From contig CM057843.1 of the NCBI GenBank assembly GCA_030068075.1, positions 10,806,001 through 10,870,000 on the forward strand: a DNA stretch of 64,000 bases. The letters run 5' to 3'. How positions within the stretch are numbered: position 1 is the stretch's first letter; each line of letters begins with the position of its first letter. Shown piece by piece: positions 21,495 to 32,059 of the stretch. This stretch comes from Paguma larvata. Lineage: Eukaryota; Chordata; Mammalia; Carnivora; Viverridae. A model generated the notes under the pieces. The model was not told where the DNA came from, ran no database searches, and saw only the letters and a program-made list of their open reading frames with translations. Both the position numbers and the translations under genes were made by a program.

Positions 21495-22023
21495 TAACCA
21501 TTCTAATCTCAGTTATCTTTAGTTTTATCCCTCTTTTTCCCAGTATAGTGTTTATTTGTGTTTTGTCTCTTCTTCCCTTGTCCACTTCATTTTTATAAAG
21601 AAGCAAACTTTTTCGACCCTATTATATTTTGTTTTATTGTTTCTATCCTCAGTTTCTTTATCTTCTTCTTTCTGCTTTCCCTGCATTCATTACATTGTTT
21701 ATTTGTTCCAGAATCCTAAGAGGACACTTAGCTCGACAAACATGAAGCTTTCCTTTTTTCTAATATAATCACTTGAGACTGTAATTATCCCTCAAAGCTT
21801 CATGCTTGCCGTGTCCTTCAAGTGTCGACATGCAGGGTCTCTATTGCTATTCAATGAGAGATATTTTCAAATTTCCATTTTAATTTCATTTCTAACCTTG
21901 ATTTCGCCAGCAGTTTGCCTTCCAGTGTCCAAAAATTGGGATTCTCTATTTACCTTTCCGTCATTAACATCCACACTGAGTTATGAGTTATGATCAGATT
22001 CTATTCCTTGATATTTGTTGAGG

Positions 22024-22057
<34 letters not shown>

Positions 22058-22335
22058 CCTAGTACCTAATAATCCTTGCAAATGTTCCCCGTGTGCCTAA
22101 GAAAAATAGTCTATTTCTAATCATTGAATGCAAATGCCACATAAGTCCACACCAAGCACATCAACCATACTGTTCAGATCCTTAGTATTTTCATCATGCT
22201 TCTGTCCACCTGACCCATCTATAATCAAGAAAGGTCTGTCAAGATTTCCTTTCATGATGTTGCTCCCATAAAATCTTCCCTGCAATTAAATCAGATTTAA
22301 TGTATACATTTAGAGTTTTTTTTTTTTTTTAAAGA
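21495..22335 (-). repeat. old L1 ORF2 (endonuclease/RT part), antisense
   Basis: Decayed antisense ORF2 text: GAAGCTTTCCTTTTTTCTAATATAA, TATTTTCAAATTTCC, CTTGATATTTGTTGAGGCTG, CAAATGTTCCCCGTGTGCC. It contains a (TG)n tract at 22025-22057. The unit B copy is 57430-58235 with a shorter TG tract. Confidence 0.7.
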
Positions 22336-22441
22336 AACACACTTAAAATTGCTTTATCTTAGTGACCTAAGTAGAGGTGAGGCAAATGCAAGAGTTTGGG
22401 GCCTGAAGTTATACAGTCTGTACTTCACTGTCCCAAATTAC

Positions 22442-23384
22442 CTATGTCAACCTCTGGAAGGCTTTCCCTAGAAGCAGTCTTCCCAGAGCCCCGTGCATGT
22501 CCTTGTTCCTCAGGCTGTAGACGAAAGGGTTCATCATGGGGGTCACCACAGCATACATCACTGTGCATACTGAGTCCTTCATGGAATAGGTATGGAGGGG
22601 CTGCAGATATACCATACCAAGTGTCCCATAGAAGAGAGAGACCACAGCCAAATGAGAGGCACAGGTGGAGAAGGCTTTGTACTTGCTAGAGGCTGAGGGT
22701 ATTCGGAGGATGGCTCTGAAAATCCAGACGTAGGACATCATCATGATCCCTAGGTGGGTGAAGAAGATGAAGCAGCCTGTAGTAATCTGCACTGTGTGAA
22801 TGATCTGGGTGTTGGAACAGGCCAACCTCAGCAGGACATAAATCTCACAGAAGATGTAGTGGATCTTCCGGGACCCACAGAAGGTCACTTTGCTCATGAA
22901 GAGGGTGAGGAAGAGGCCATAGAGGGCAGAAAGTCCCCAACACAAGGTGAGGAGCAAAATACATTGTCCAGGGCTCATGGCTGTGGTGTAATGGAGGGGG
23001 CGGCAGATGGCCACATATCGGTCATATGCCATTGTGGCCAGGATGAGGTTGTCCAGAGTCACGAAGCAGATCAGGAAGGAGAGCTGTGTCAGACACCCCG
23101 CATAAGAGATGGCTTTGTTCCGAGAGTGAAGGTTCACTAATGTCTTGGGGATTGTGTTGGTGACGAAGAAGAGGTCGGTGAGGGAGAGGTTGGCCAGGAA
23201 TAAATAACATGGGCGTGTGCAAGCGGGGATCCAAGCTGATGGCCAGGATGATGAGCACATTGCCCACCACCGTGACCAGGTACATGGACAGGAACATCCA
23301 GAACAGGATCTGCTGCTGCTCAGGACTCTCCGAGATCCCCAGGAGCAGGAACTCTGAGGTCTCACTCTGGTTGCCTCCATGCAT
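22442..23384 (-). pseudogene. OR1D-like: OR1D-like olfactory receptor with a single frameshift (OR-b1)
   Basis: Same receptor type as OR-a1: start ATG at 23382-23384, NQS site, GN in TM1, TM2 [40 protein letters not shown]6 and TM7 motifs and the same C-terminus. The frame shifts once at about 23206-23208, at the start of TM2 (HTPM), through one extra A in AAATAACATGG; OR-b2 has AAATACATGG there and stays in frame. Past that point the frame is open to the stop at 22442-22444 (TAG, produced by loss of one base relative to OR-a1's TGA). The TM5 region ([24 protein letters not shown]) differs clearly from OR-a1. It is either a recent pseudogene, an allele, or an intact gene with a base-calling error. 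Confidence 0.88.
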
Positions 23385-23985
23385 TTCCCCAATTGTCTGC
23401 AAAATCAGCACCAACAAACATTTACTAATTGAGTATTGAGTAAGGACATTCAGATAATCAAGGTCAATTATTTTCTTAGCATTAAAACATTTAAGAGTAA
23501 GCTTTATAATTTTTTAATGTGAGCAATGAAGTAATAACAAAGAAAAGCATAACGTGGAAAATCATTATGCAGCTTAGTCTTTCCAGGGACTTTTAATCTG
23601 ACATACTCAATATTATAAAAGTAATTTTTATGTCGTATTTTAAATCCTATCAGGTTACAATATTCTTGAAGTAATTAAAGATTAGTATGTTATAGTTTTG
23701 ATATTGCATAGATTTAGAGTGATATTTAAAATAGGTGTATGCATTACAGAGGATATTGTACAATTGGACCAAAGAGGGAGATAAGGACAAATATTGTAAG
23801 GGAAAAAATTATCATTATTTGCTGAGAGAATGATCTATCTGGGAAACCAAAGAGAATCAGATGAAGTGCTATGAGAAATAAAAAGGAATTTTATTTCCTT
23901 TTTATTGGCCAATCACACAATGAATAGACTCAAAGCTAATGGTGCTCTTGTAAGTATACACAGCAGAGACTAAGACTGTTGTCAG
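23385..23985. other. 5' flank of OR-b1
   Basis: Low-copy AT-rich sequence, diverged relative to 5249-5780 and close to 59281-59880. No promoter element can be singled out. A CAG 12 bases before the ATG is kept here too. Confidence 0.45.
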
Positions 23986-23989
23986 ACAT

Positions 23990-24170
23990 GGGAATTTAAG
24001 GGTCAGTGCTGCCTCTTACTAACTGTAAAACCTCAGGCCACTTATCTGAGCTCTTTAAGACTCCAATTTCTTATTTGAAAAATGGATCAGGAGTGAAAAA
24101 AATTGATAAATCACTTAACTCAGAGAGCTTGATTGCAGTGAGCTCTCAGAAAATATTGTCTATTATTATT
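23990..24170 (+). repeat. MIR remnant, sense
   Basis: GCTGCCTCTTACTAACTGTAAAACCTCAGGCCACTTATCTGAGC follows the MIR core; the AATATTGTCTATTATTA end matches its 3' part. Shared by all four half-units. Confidence 0.7.
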
Positions 24171-24417
24171 ATATGTAAACAAGAATCAGGAATAATAAGG
24201 CTAAAATCTAATGTGAAATAATACCATCTACACTATCAACAAATAGATCTGTGCATAAACATGTTAACAAGAATCAGGCATGATCAAATTCTCCGGAGAG
24301 GCATAAAGTAAACATTAAATAAATGGATAGATATACCAGTTCCAAATGGAAAACTGAAATATTGCAAAGGTACAAAGTCTACTATTAAGCTATTCAAGGT
24401 TAAAGTTCTGACTTTTT

Positions 24418-24610
24418 CCCCTAATGTTTACCTTATTTTTGAGAGAGAGATAGCATGAGTGGGGAAGGGGCAGAGAGAGAGGGGCACAGGGGATCCAAAG
24501 CAGGCTCTGTGCCGACAGCAGAGAGCCCAATGCAGGGCTTGAACTCAAGAACTATGAGATTATGACCTGAGCTGAAACCAGATATTTAACCTGAGCCACC
24601 AGGTGTCCCT
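24418..24610 (-). mobile_element. CAN SINE, antisense
   Basis: TAATGTTTACCTTATTTTTGAGAG, GA-rich region, reversed GAGATTATGACCTGAGC block, head GAGCCACCAGGTGTCCC. The unit B copy is 60300-60490; absent from half-unit a, so inserted between the two duplications. Confidence 0.9.
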
Positions 24611-24689
24611 CACTGGATTTTGAAGAAATAAAAGCTAATCTAAATTTCATCTAAAAATAAGCATGAAAATAAGCTAAGGAAAAGTTGAA

Positions 24690-24960
24690 ATAGAGAATAA
24701 GAAGGAGGCACTTCCTCTACCAACTATAAAGGATTTCTAAAAGCGTGTGGTACTTGTGCTGCACTGACAGATCAATAGCATGGGACAGGAACTTAGAAAC
24801 AGAACCAAGTACATGTGGATTTAGTGGAGTTGTTATGATAACAGGTCAAAGTTGCATTATTCAATAAATGGCATTGGGTTGACTGTCTAATTATTTTTGA
24901 GAAGATTTAGATCAGTCAGTTAGATTTTGTGTGTCAATTAGTCTTCAATTAAAAACAAAA
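24690..24960 (+). repeat. ancient L1 ORF2 fragment, sense
   Basis: Counterpart of 6960-7260: GCACTGACAGATCAATAGC and TCAATAAATGGCATTGGGTTGAC. At about 24960 the b sequence jumps to the equivalent of 12820 in a. Confidence 0.6.
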
Positions 24961-25385
24961 AGAAGTGAAGGTTGAACTGAACTCTATAGAATATTAGGCA
25001 TTTAGTGCATTTGAGATGAAGGAATGGGAAGAGTCATAAGCCCCAAGGGACTAAATGAATAAATCAAGGTACAGATAAAAAGGAAGTTGTGTTGAAAATC
25101 AGTCAGTGTGTCAAAGAAAGTAGACCTGTTTTGCAAATTCAGTCTGGAACATGATGATTCTGAAGTAGTAGGAGGATAAACAAATGTAGGTGTGGGGACA
25201 GTGAATAACCTATGAAATAAAAGAAATTCGGAGCTCTAGGTTTTCAGGGAGAGGCTAACCTGCCTTTAGCAAAGAGTGGATTCGTTATCTCATTTAACAG
25301 AGGTAAATTCCCAGATACCCACTGTCACTGGTACAGTGGGAAGAAATTTGGAGTCGTAAGTTTGAGTCTGTGTCCCAGCTAAACA
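24961..25385. other. low-copy sequence shared with 12820-13250
   Basis: Aligns to half-unit a with moderate divergence (GAAGGTTGAACTGAACT, AAGAGTCATAAGC). No gene seen. Confidence 0.5.
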
Positions 25386-25389
25386 TATA

Positions 25390-25612
25390 CAATTATTTAT
25401 TTTTAATTTTATTTATATGAGAGTGAGAGAGGGAGAAAGCAAGAGCAGGACATTGACAGAGAGAGAAGGAGGGAGAGAGAGATTCCCAAGCAGGCTCCAT
25501 GCTGTCAGTGCAGAGCCCAATGCGGGGCTCGAACCCACTAACTGTGAAATCATGACCTTGAGCTGCAATCAAGAGTTCAACGCTGAAATGACTGAGCCAT
25601 CCGGGATGTCCC
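25390..25612 (-). mobile_element. CAN SINE, antisense
   Basis: TTTAATTTTATTTATATGAGAG tail, reversed CATGCTGTCAGTGCAGAGCC, CCATCCGGGATGTCCCC head. ATACAATTATT before and ATACAACTGTT after look like the target-site duplication. The unit B copy is 61272-61490. Confidence 0.9.
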
Positions 25613-25719
25613 CATACAACTGTTTTCTGAGCAAGCAGCTCCCTTATATTGTGTAGTTGGTTAAACAAGTGTTGAAAGCTTTATATATATTAAGATTTAT
25701 ATTTATTCCATGAAGTGCA

Positions 25720-25860
25720 CTATTTGTTTCTATTTCTCCATTTTATAGATGAGATGACCAAGACTTAGAAGGTTAATGAGTTTCCCAATGTTGCTCAAGC
25801 AGTAACTCATGGAGCTGGAATTTGATGACCCTTTTCTACCTCTAAAATCCATGCCTTAAC
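25720..25860 (-). repeat. MIR remnant, antisense
   Basis: CCATTTTATAGATGAGATGACC, then TTTCCCAATGTTGCTCAAGCAG and GAGCTGGAATTTGATG follow the reversed MIR core. Confidence 0.75.
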
Positions 25861-26232
25861 TGCGATGCTAGGCGTTTAAGCAAGAGTAATGATTCTTACC
25901 TCATTGTGAGTTTAGAGAAGAGCTCAAATGCTGGAGGAGAAAGAACTTTTCCTCCCTTAAATCCATATGGAAGGAGGAGCTGTTATGGGGTCACAAAGGG
26001 AGTCTTATTCTTAACCAGTATTCAAGCTTCTGTCTATCTCTTAATCCCTAAAGTAGGAAATCCCATTCTCAGGACAAAGAAGTATCAGCCATCTAGTTGC
26101 CCCTCCCAGCCTGAGCCAGGGTCTGCCTGCCACATAGATGGGAGCAGGGAATGACCTGTGCCTGCAAGGAATGACCCAGGATGTCCTAGGGAAGACTCAT
26201 TTGTGGCTGGCCCCTTGGTGCAGTCTACATGG

Positions 26233-26273
<41 letters not shown>

Positions 26274-27220
26274 GGAATGTATCATTATGGACTTCCCATA
26301 CTTGGTCAAGTCAGGAGCTAGAAAACAAAAGAGAGACAGAAAGGTAACCAGGCTATTTCCAAAGACTTGAGTGCTGTACCAATGAAGACAGCTATCAGGG
26401 GAAGTGATTCGTCAACACAGAAGGTATTTGAACAGGCTGCACAATATAGTCGGCTCAGTGATCATTTCAGAGCTGATGCAAGCATTTAGTGGAAGTAGGT
26501 GATGGTTAAGATCTCTTTTAACTCTAAGTTTCCAAACTATAGAGTAATCATGTGGTGGTCCTTTGGCATTTGAGTGATAATGGGAGTAACTCTTTGCCCA
26601 GGCTCTAGAGATTTGTATATACAGCTTCCCATATTTGTTGTTTATTATCATAAAATTCACCTATGGTTCAGCATGATGAATGAGATAATTAATTCTCCCA
26701 GTACTTAAGGGTGGGTTTTACCTAAGAGATCTGTCCAAGGCCGTGGAATGGTTTGGTGACAGGATGGGGCTTTGACCAGGAATTCCAAGCCACGTGTTTT
26801 CTTTGTTAGCCTAGAACTGGGAGGAAGTAGAAAACCTGGAAACAAGAAGTCAGCATGGGGTGGTCTGCTTGCCTGTTAGAAACGCAGAGTTCCAGTGAGA
26901 AGGAGAACTGATGGACCCATTCCAGAGATCACTTCAAGTCCACCACCATCACCCCTATTCCCAAATGGCCCAAGAATGGAAAAGAACATCATGGTGACTG
27001 AGTGACCCCACCTGAGCACATTAGCTACCACCTCTGTTGGAGACAAAGGGCTTCCATGTCCTTAGACCTCATCAGAACCTACTTTCAATAGCCTATTTGC
27101 CTGGATTCAGGGCCCTGTGGGACATGTGCCTCACAGGAGGGAATGAAGGAAGCTGGGAAGAAGGCTGGGGAAAGTTAGAAGATGTCCAGAGGGAATGATA
27201 CCTTTGCTTTCTAGCCCTCA
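25861..27220. other. low-copy sequence with (GA)n at 26233-26273; no gene
   Basis: Shared with a (13511-14605) and B (61731-63060). The GA tract is shorter in B (62107-62133). No supported frame. Confidence 0.5.
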
Positions 27221-27224
27221 AGGA

Positions 27225-27375
27225 AAGTGTCTCCCATACTTTAGTGTGCATTGGAATCACTGTGATACTTTTAAAACAAAAAGCTGCTTTTCTGGTCCCC
27301 TTCCTGGAAATATTGGTTCTATTTTGAGAGCCAAATCCTTTTTAGCAATCACCTGGTGATTCTGATTATATAGAA
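27225..27375. repeat. possible MER5-like remnant
   Basis: TTAGTGTGCATTGGAATCAC and CAATCACCTGGTGATTCTGATT, the counterpart of 14610-14800. Confidence 0.5.
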
Positions 27376-27497
27376 ATCTGTTCTGAGTCTGTAAGACTCA
27401 ATGGGTTTCTGAACACGTGTGTGTTCAGTGTAAGGGTTGCGAGTCGCTGATGGATAAAAGTTAGACTGCCAAGACAAAGTGAGGTCTGAGAGTACAC

Positions 27498-27503
27498 TTT
27501 ATT
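27498..27503 (-). promoter_or_regulatory. LTR polyadenylation signal
   Basis: AATAAA on the minus strand inside the repeat shared by both LTRs, with a GT-rich U5 following; marks the R region and the direction of the element. Confidence 0.75.
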
Positions 27504-27817
27504 GCAAGCACCCCTCTGGCGAGGTTCTGGGACTCGCAACAGAGAAATCGGGGAGGTCGCCCCCGAGATTGGGTTAGGGTTTTTAAGGGGTTTGACGCTG
27601 AAGTTGGCTACATAATTTCATTTTTTTTTGGAGATTTTGTCTGCTTGCCAAGGTCCTATTGGTCTGCCGGAGTTTGGGGTGGATGTTTAGGTTACTGTTA
27701 GGTATTGGATTTCTGAGAGTGACGTGTCCCAGAGTTTGGGGTGGAGGTTTAGGTCCCTGTTAGGTACGGATATCCAGGAGTGACGTGTCCCTCCTTTGTG
27801 GTTTGGCGGAAATAGTG

Positions 27818-27922
27818 GCCATCTTGTTCGGTTTCTATTGTCTCCTTTGTGGTTTTGGCGGGAATGTCGGCCATCTTGGGGTCCCTTCTTCAGGGTTTTT
27901 GGGGGGAATGTCGGCCATCTTG
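27818..27922 (-). promoter_or_regulatory. three YY1-like motifs in the LTR U3
   Basis: GCCATCTTG occurs at 27818-27826, 27870-27878 and 27914-27922, inside GGCGGGAATGTCGGCCATCTTGG-type repeats. The motif matches the known core of the YY1 site. Binding is inferred, not shown. Confidence 0.45.
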
Positions 27923-27968
27923 GGTCGGTTTCCATTGTGTGGAGCCTTCCCTCTACCCTAGCCCAAAA

Positions 27969-28785
27969 GTCAGATGGCCTTAGAGACACAAACCCCTCTG
28001 GAGTGTAGCTCTGCGAGGAGGGGGGAGTGTAGGGGTGGTATGGGAAAGTCCTCCAGCTTGATGTGGGAAAATTTCCGTCTATTGCTCCCTAGCTGCAGGA
28101 CACGACCCCTCCCTGAGCGTCCTCATCCCCTGAAGCCTTGGGAATCACATGCAACAGAGCATGTGACACCACTTTGAAAACTGTAGAGCACTGAAAAGAT
28201 TGGAGGGATTGCTAATTACCTTCAAATATTAAAGGATTAGATTGTATGAAGACTGTCAAAGTTTGTGAGTATATTTATGAGATAAAAGTTCGAGAGAAGA
28301 TGAGAAAGGAGAAAAGGGAGAAAGAATGTGAGCCCGTGGTGTGCAGACCTTACCCACTGTTCTGTGCTGCTCTGAGTTGCCTGGTTTTGCTGTCTCCAGA
28401 TTCTTCCTACATAGGATAAAATTCAGTCAGAGCATAAAGGACCCTAAGACTACTTTCTGACGGGACTTGATTCGTCCTTTGGCTAAAGGTGGGAAGCAGA
28501 GGAAATTGGCCTCCGGATAAGCAATCCATGCAAGAGAAGAGACAGAATGGCAGGCTGTAGATGCTCTGACGATGATGGGGGATGTGAAAACTGATGGTTG
28601 GATCCTAACATCAAAAAAGGAGGGACTGAATTGGAGCCACATCAGGGCTGTGTATCGGTTTTAGAAAGACATGGGGGAGGCAATCCCAAGACGGCTTATT
28701 GAGATGAACCTGGATAATTTCTCCAATGTTAATATCTATATTAATATGTGTATCTATGTTAATTTCCCAAAAGTCTTCTTTGTTT
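27969..28785. other. low-copy sequence, no gene
   Basis: Resumes homology with half-unit a after the LTR (GTCAGATGGCCTTAG against 14813 onward) and continues to about 28790. Confidence 0.45.
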
Positions 28786-28789
28786 ACAA

Positions 28790-29575
28790 GGAATACACCT
28801 GGGAATAAGCTCAGGAATTCTCTGAGCCTCCACTGATGGGTAAACAAGGCAAAAAGAATTACAAAGCCATAGGATACTCACACCCAAGTTTGGGTAAACA
28901 AGATCAGGTAAATAGGTATTGGCGGGGCCAAGGCCCCAGTGTAGAGAGGATAGGGCAGAGGCCCCCAGGATAGAGAGGGCTGGGCAAAGGCCCCAATACA
29001 AAGGTATATGAGGTTAATAATATCAGGCATTCAGGGCAGATATGTCCCGCCCTCCCCGACTCCCCAATTTAGTTCTATAGCAGAAAGCTGCTTTCACAGG
29101 AAGCAAGGACCAAATTAGGTAAACAGGTAAATAGGGCTATAGGCCTGTGGGAATGAAGTTGTCCAGAGCAGAGTTAATTAGCAAAAGAAAGGTGCCTTGT
29201 TGACCCTGAGTTTGCATGCTCTATATATCTCTTCCCCTAGGCTAGCTAAGATAAACAGACAGGGCGCCTCATTTCTGCTGTTAACAACCATCTTCCAGCA
29301 CCAGGATTTTGTTTTATATCGACCCAAACCACAAACATGTATATCTTCAAAATCCCCTTTCCCTCGCGGCCATGAGTTAATGTTCACAGATTTATTGTCT
29401 CGTTGTGCACATCCATCACCATGTTTATAAGCCTTCTGATCCTAATGAAAAAGGAGCAAGGACCCTTAATCAAGGCTCTTGTCTTCTCCCGGATATTAGC
29501 TATCTCTCACATTTTAATCCTGTGTCTCGCTTTCTTGCTGGACAAGAAAGAACTCTAGACCCAGAGTCTATAATA
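28790..29575 (+). mobile_element. probable LTR insertion, family not assigned
   Basis: About 785 bases that interrupt sequence continuous in half-unit a (TTTACAAGGAAGAAACCAACTGCAC at about 15760). It has LTR-like traits in sense direction: TGCTCTATATATCTCTTCCCC as a TATA-like region, CACCATGTTTATAAGCC, a CCTAATGAAAAAGG polyadenylation-like spot and a CTTGCTGGACAAGAAAGA end. Exact ends and target duplication are not clear, and no retroviral genes are present. Confidence 0.55.
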
Positions 29576-30055
29576 GAAACGAACTGCACTTTAGGCAAGC
29601 AATCCTAAAATGTGCCCTAGGAGTTAGTTTCAGTCAGAAATAAATAACCACACACACATACTGCAGCCTAGCTTTGAGTCATCAGAGCTCCAGAAAGTCT
29701 CAAGCACTGAACTTGGACGATACCAGATCACTAGTGACTCTGAGTACTAAGTCAAATTAAAACAAAATCCTATTTGTGGGAAAACAACATCAAGTAAACT
29801 TCCAATTGTTTTTGTCAATCGTTTTTTCAGATATAATTTAGAGAACAAAGCCAACGATAAGCAGATACAGAAATAAGATACTGAAAGCAAGAGCCAACAG
29901 CTGAAAGGCATGTGGGGATTCCAGATAATAGAACAATGGGATACAGAATTAAAAAGAATGATGTTTGTGATGTTTTGGGATATGGAACCAATTATAAAAT
30001 GTTGGGGCAGGACTTTTAACAAGCTGAACAAACATGAGTAACCGGCAGTCAGATT
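29576..30055. other. low-copy sequence, no gene
   Basis: Counterpart of 15765-16190 in half-unit a. No supported frame. Confidence 0.45.
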
Positions 30056-30072
30056 AAAAAAAACACAGTATA

Positions 30073-30294
30073 GGGGCGCCTGGGTGGCTCAGTCAGTTGA
30101 GCGTCCAACTTTGGCTCAGGTCATGATCTCGCGGTCTGTGAGTTCGAGCTCCGCGTCGGGCTCTGTGCTGACGGCTCAGAGCCTGGAGTCTGCTTCGGAT
30201 TCTGTGTCTCCCTCTCTCTCTGCCCTTCCCCCACTCATGCTCTGTCTCTCTCTGTCTTAAAAATAAACATTAAAAAAAATTAAAATAAAACAAC
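30073..30294 (+). mobile_element. CAN SINE (young felid type), sense, with target-site duplication
   Basis: Near-consensus element: GGGGCGCCTGGGTGGCTCAG, TTCGAGCTCCGCGTCGGGCT, AAAAATAAACATTAAAAAAA. AAAAACACAGTATA before and AAAAACACACTATA after are the target duplication; half-unit a has the empty site at about 16480. Confidence 0.95.
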
Positions 30295-30806
30295 AAAAAA
30301 ACACACTATAGCCCCGTAGAAATCCTGTCTTGTTTTCTTTTAGTCACTCACTGTTCCTGTGAGTCAGGCAACAGACCCTGACTCCTAATAGCATGAAATA
30401 GTTTACCTATTTTGTACTTTAATGAAATGGAAGTATACTTTTGCACTCTCCTTTCTGTCTGTTTCTTTCACTCAACATTAAGTATGTGAGATTCACACAC
30501 ATGGTTGTATATGGTTGTCGATTGTTCATTTTCATTGCTGTGTAGAGTTCTATTGTGTGACTGTGTCATTAAAATCCAATCTTACCACTGATGGGCATTT
30601 GTGGTTTCCAGTGTTTGGCTGTGAAGAATAATGCAGCTACACATTCCTTTTAGACATTTATTTATGCAGGGGCAATTTCTGGATGCTAGGGCAGGTGCTA
30701 ATTGAGTTTAGAAGACAGTGCTATACATCTTCCTCTAGTGTTTATAACGCAGTGTTTATATGTTCCCTCTACCTCTAGCAGTGAGTTCCCGTTGCTCCAC
30801 ATTCTT

Positions 30807-31007
30807 TTTTCTTTTTTTAATATTTATTTTGATAGAGTGCACATGAGTAGGGGAGGGGGAGAGAGAGTGAGAGAATAGAATCCCAAGCTGACTCTGTGTT
30901 GTCAGGCACAGAGACCAACTTGAACTCGAATTCACAAACTGTGAGATCATGACCTGATCCGGAAGCAAGAGCCGGAAGCTTAAGCCACTGAGACACTCAG
31001 GTGCCCC
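30807..31007 (-). mobile_element. CAN SINE, antisense
   Basis: TTTTTTAATATTTATTTTGATAG tail, reversed ATCATGACCTGATCC block, CACTCAGGTGCCCC head. Flanked by TTGCTCCACATTCTT and CTGCTCCACATACTT. Confidence 0.88.
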
Positions 31008-31020
31008 TGCTCCACATACT

Positions 31021-31166
31021 TCCTCCCTCCCTCCTTCCCACCTCCTTTCTTCCCTCCTTTCCCTCCTTTCTTCCTCCTTCCCTCCTTCCTTCCTTTCCTT
31101 TCCTTCCTTCCTTCCTTCCTTTCCTTCCCATCCTCCCTCTCTTTCTGTCCTTCTTTCTTTCCTTCT
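31021..31166. repeat. (CCTT)n-rich low-complexity tract
   Basis: Impure CCTT/CTTC repeats forming the tail expansion of the next SINE. Confidence 0.93.
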
Positions 31167-31347
31167 GAGAGTGCACACTCAAGCAAGCACAGGAGGGGCA
31201 GAGACAGAAGGACAGAGAGAATCCCAAGCGGCTCTGTGCTTTCAGCACAGAACCCTACAAAGGGCTCAGTCCCATGAATCATAAGATCATGATATGAGCC
31301 CAAATCAAGAGTCAGAGGCTCAACCAACTGAGCCACGCAGGCACCCT
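31167..31347 (-). mobile_element. CAN SINE, antisense
   Basis: GA-rich section, reversed ATAAGATCATGATATGAGCC block, GAGCCACGCAGGCACCC head, followed by TTGCTCCACATTCTTAAC, the same target text as the previous SINE. Confidence 0.88.
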
Positions 31348-32059
31348 TGCTCCACATTCTTAACTTGACTTGGTGTTTTCCATCCTGAATGTGTGGTGGT
31401 GGTATCTTATTGTGGTTTCAATTTGCATATCCCTGCTGACTAAAGAGGTTAAACACTTTTTCATGTGGTTATTCTCCACAAGTATATTCTCTTATGTAGA
31501 TTATCTGTTCAAGTCTTGTGCCCATTTTTCTATCGGATCACCTGTCTCTTTCATGTTGATTGTAGAAGTTATGTATTCTGTTTAGGAGTCCTTTGTCCGA
31601 TGTGTGCAGTGATATCTTTAACTTTGTGGTTGTCTCTCATTTAACTAATGGTGGGTAATGAGAAATAGAGGATTTTAATTTTAAAATACTCTAACTTATC
31701 AAATTTTATTTTATAGGTAGTTTGTATCTTATTTAAGAATTGTTGTTAATCTTTGCCACTATTCTTCTATATTTGCTTCAGCAGTGGGCAGTTGTATGGC
31801 ACTCTCTGGGGCTCAGATGTCCCCTCCCAAGGAGAGCAGATCAAACCTGAAAGGCTTTACGTTTCATATTTAAATGTGCTGTCAAGTTAGACTTGACTTT
31901 TATATCAGGTGAGGGAGAGATCAAGATGTTTTTGTTGCAAACGTTGGATATACAATTGGATATCCAGTTTGTCCAACACCATTTATTGAAATGTTTCTCT
32001 TTCCCCTGCTACGCTGCAGTGCAAATATCCAGGGAAATCAGTCGTGTGACTGGAGTGTT

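Larger units (their letters stand above)
27429..27968 (-). mobile_element. solo LTR of a gammaretrovirus-like ERV, antisense
   Basis: Read on the minus strand it has a U3 starting at 27968 (TTTTGGGCTAGGG, against TGTTGGGC in unit B), an AATAAA signal (27498-27503 as TTTATT on plus) and an end CTTACA at 27429. A GTCAG/TTCAG 5-base repeat flanks it (27424-27428, 27969-27973), and half-unit a has the empty site (GTGGTCAGTTGGCC, about 14813). No internal retroviral sequence follows. The U3 has two 62-base repeats (from 27671 and 27733) and three GCCATCTTG blocks. Confidence 0.85.
30400..32050 (-). repeat. old L1 ORF2, antisense, interrupted by two SINEs
   Basis: Continues half-unit a's fragment (TTGATGGGCATTTGTGG type text) and extends further: CACCATTTATTGAAATGTTTC, GTTGATTGTAGAAGTTATG. 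Interruptions at 30807-31007 and 31167-31347. Many stops. Confidence 0.75.

Noticed and set aside
1996..31347. Regularly recurring similar blocks as a CRISPR-like array
   Set aside because: These are dispersed SINEs in both orientations with individual target sites, in a mammalian genome.
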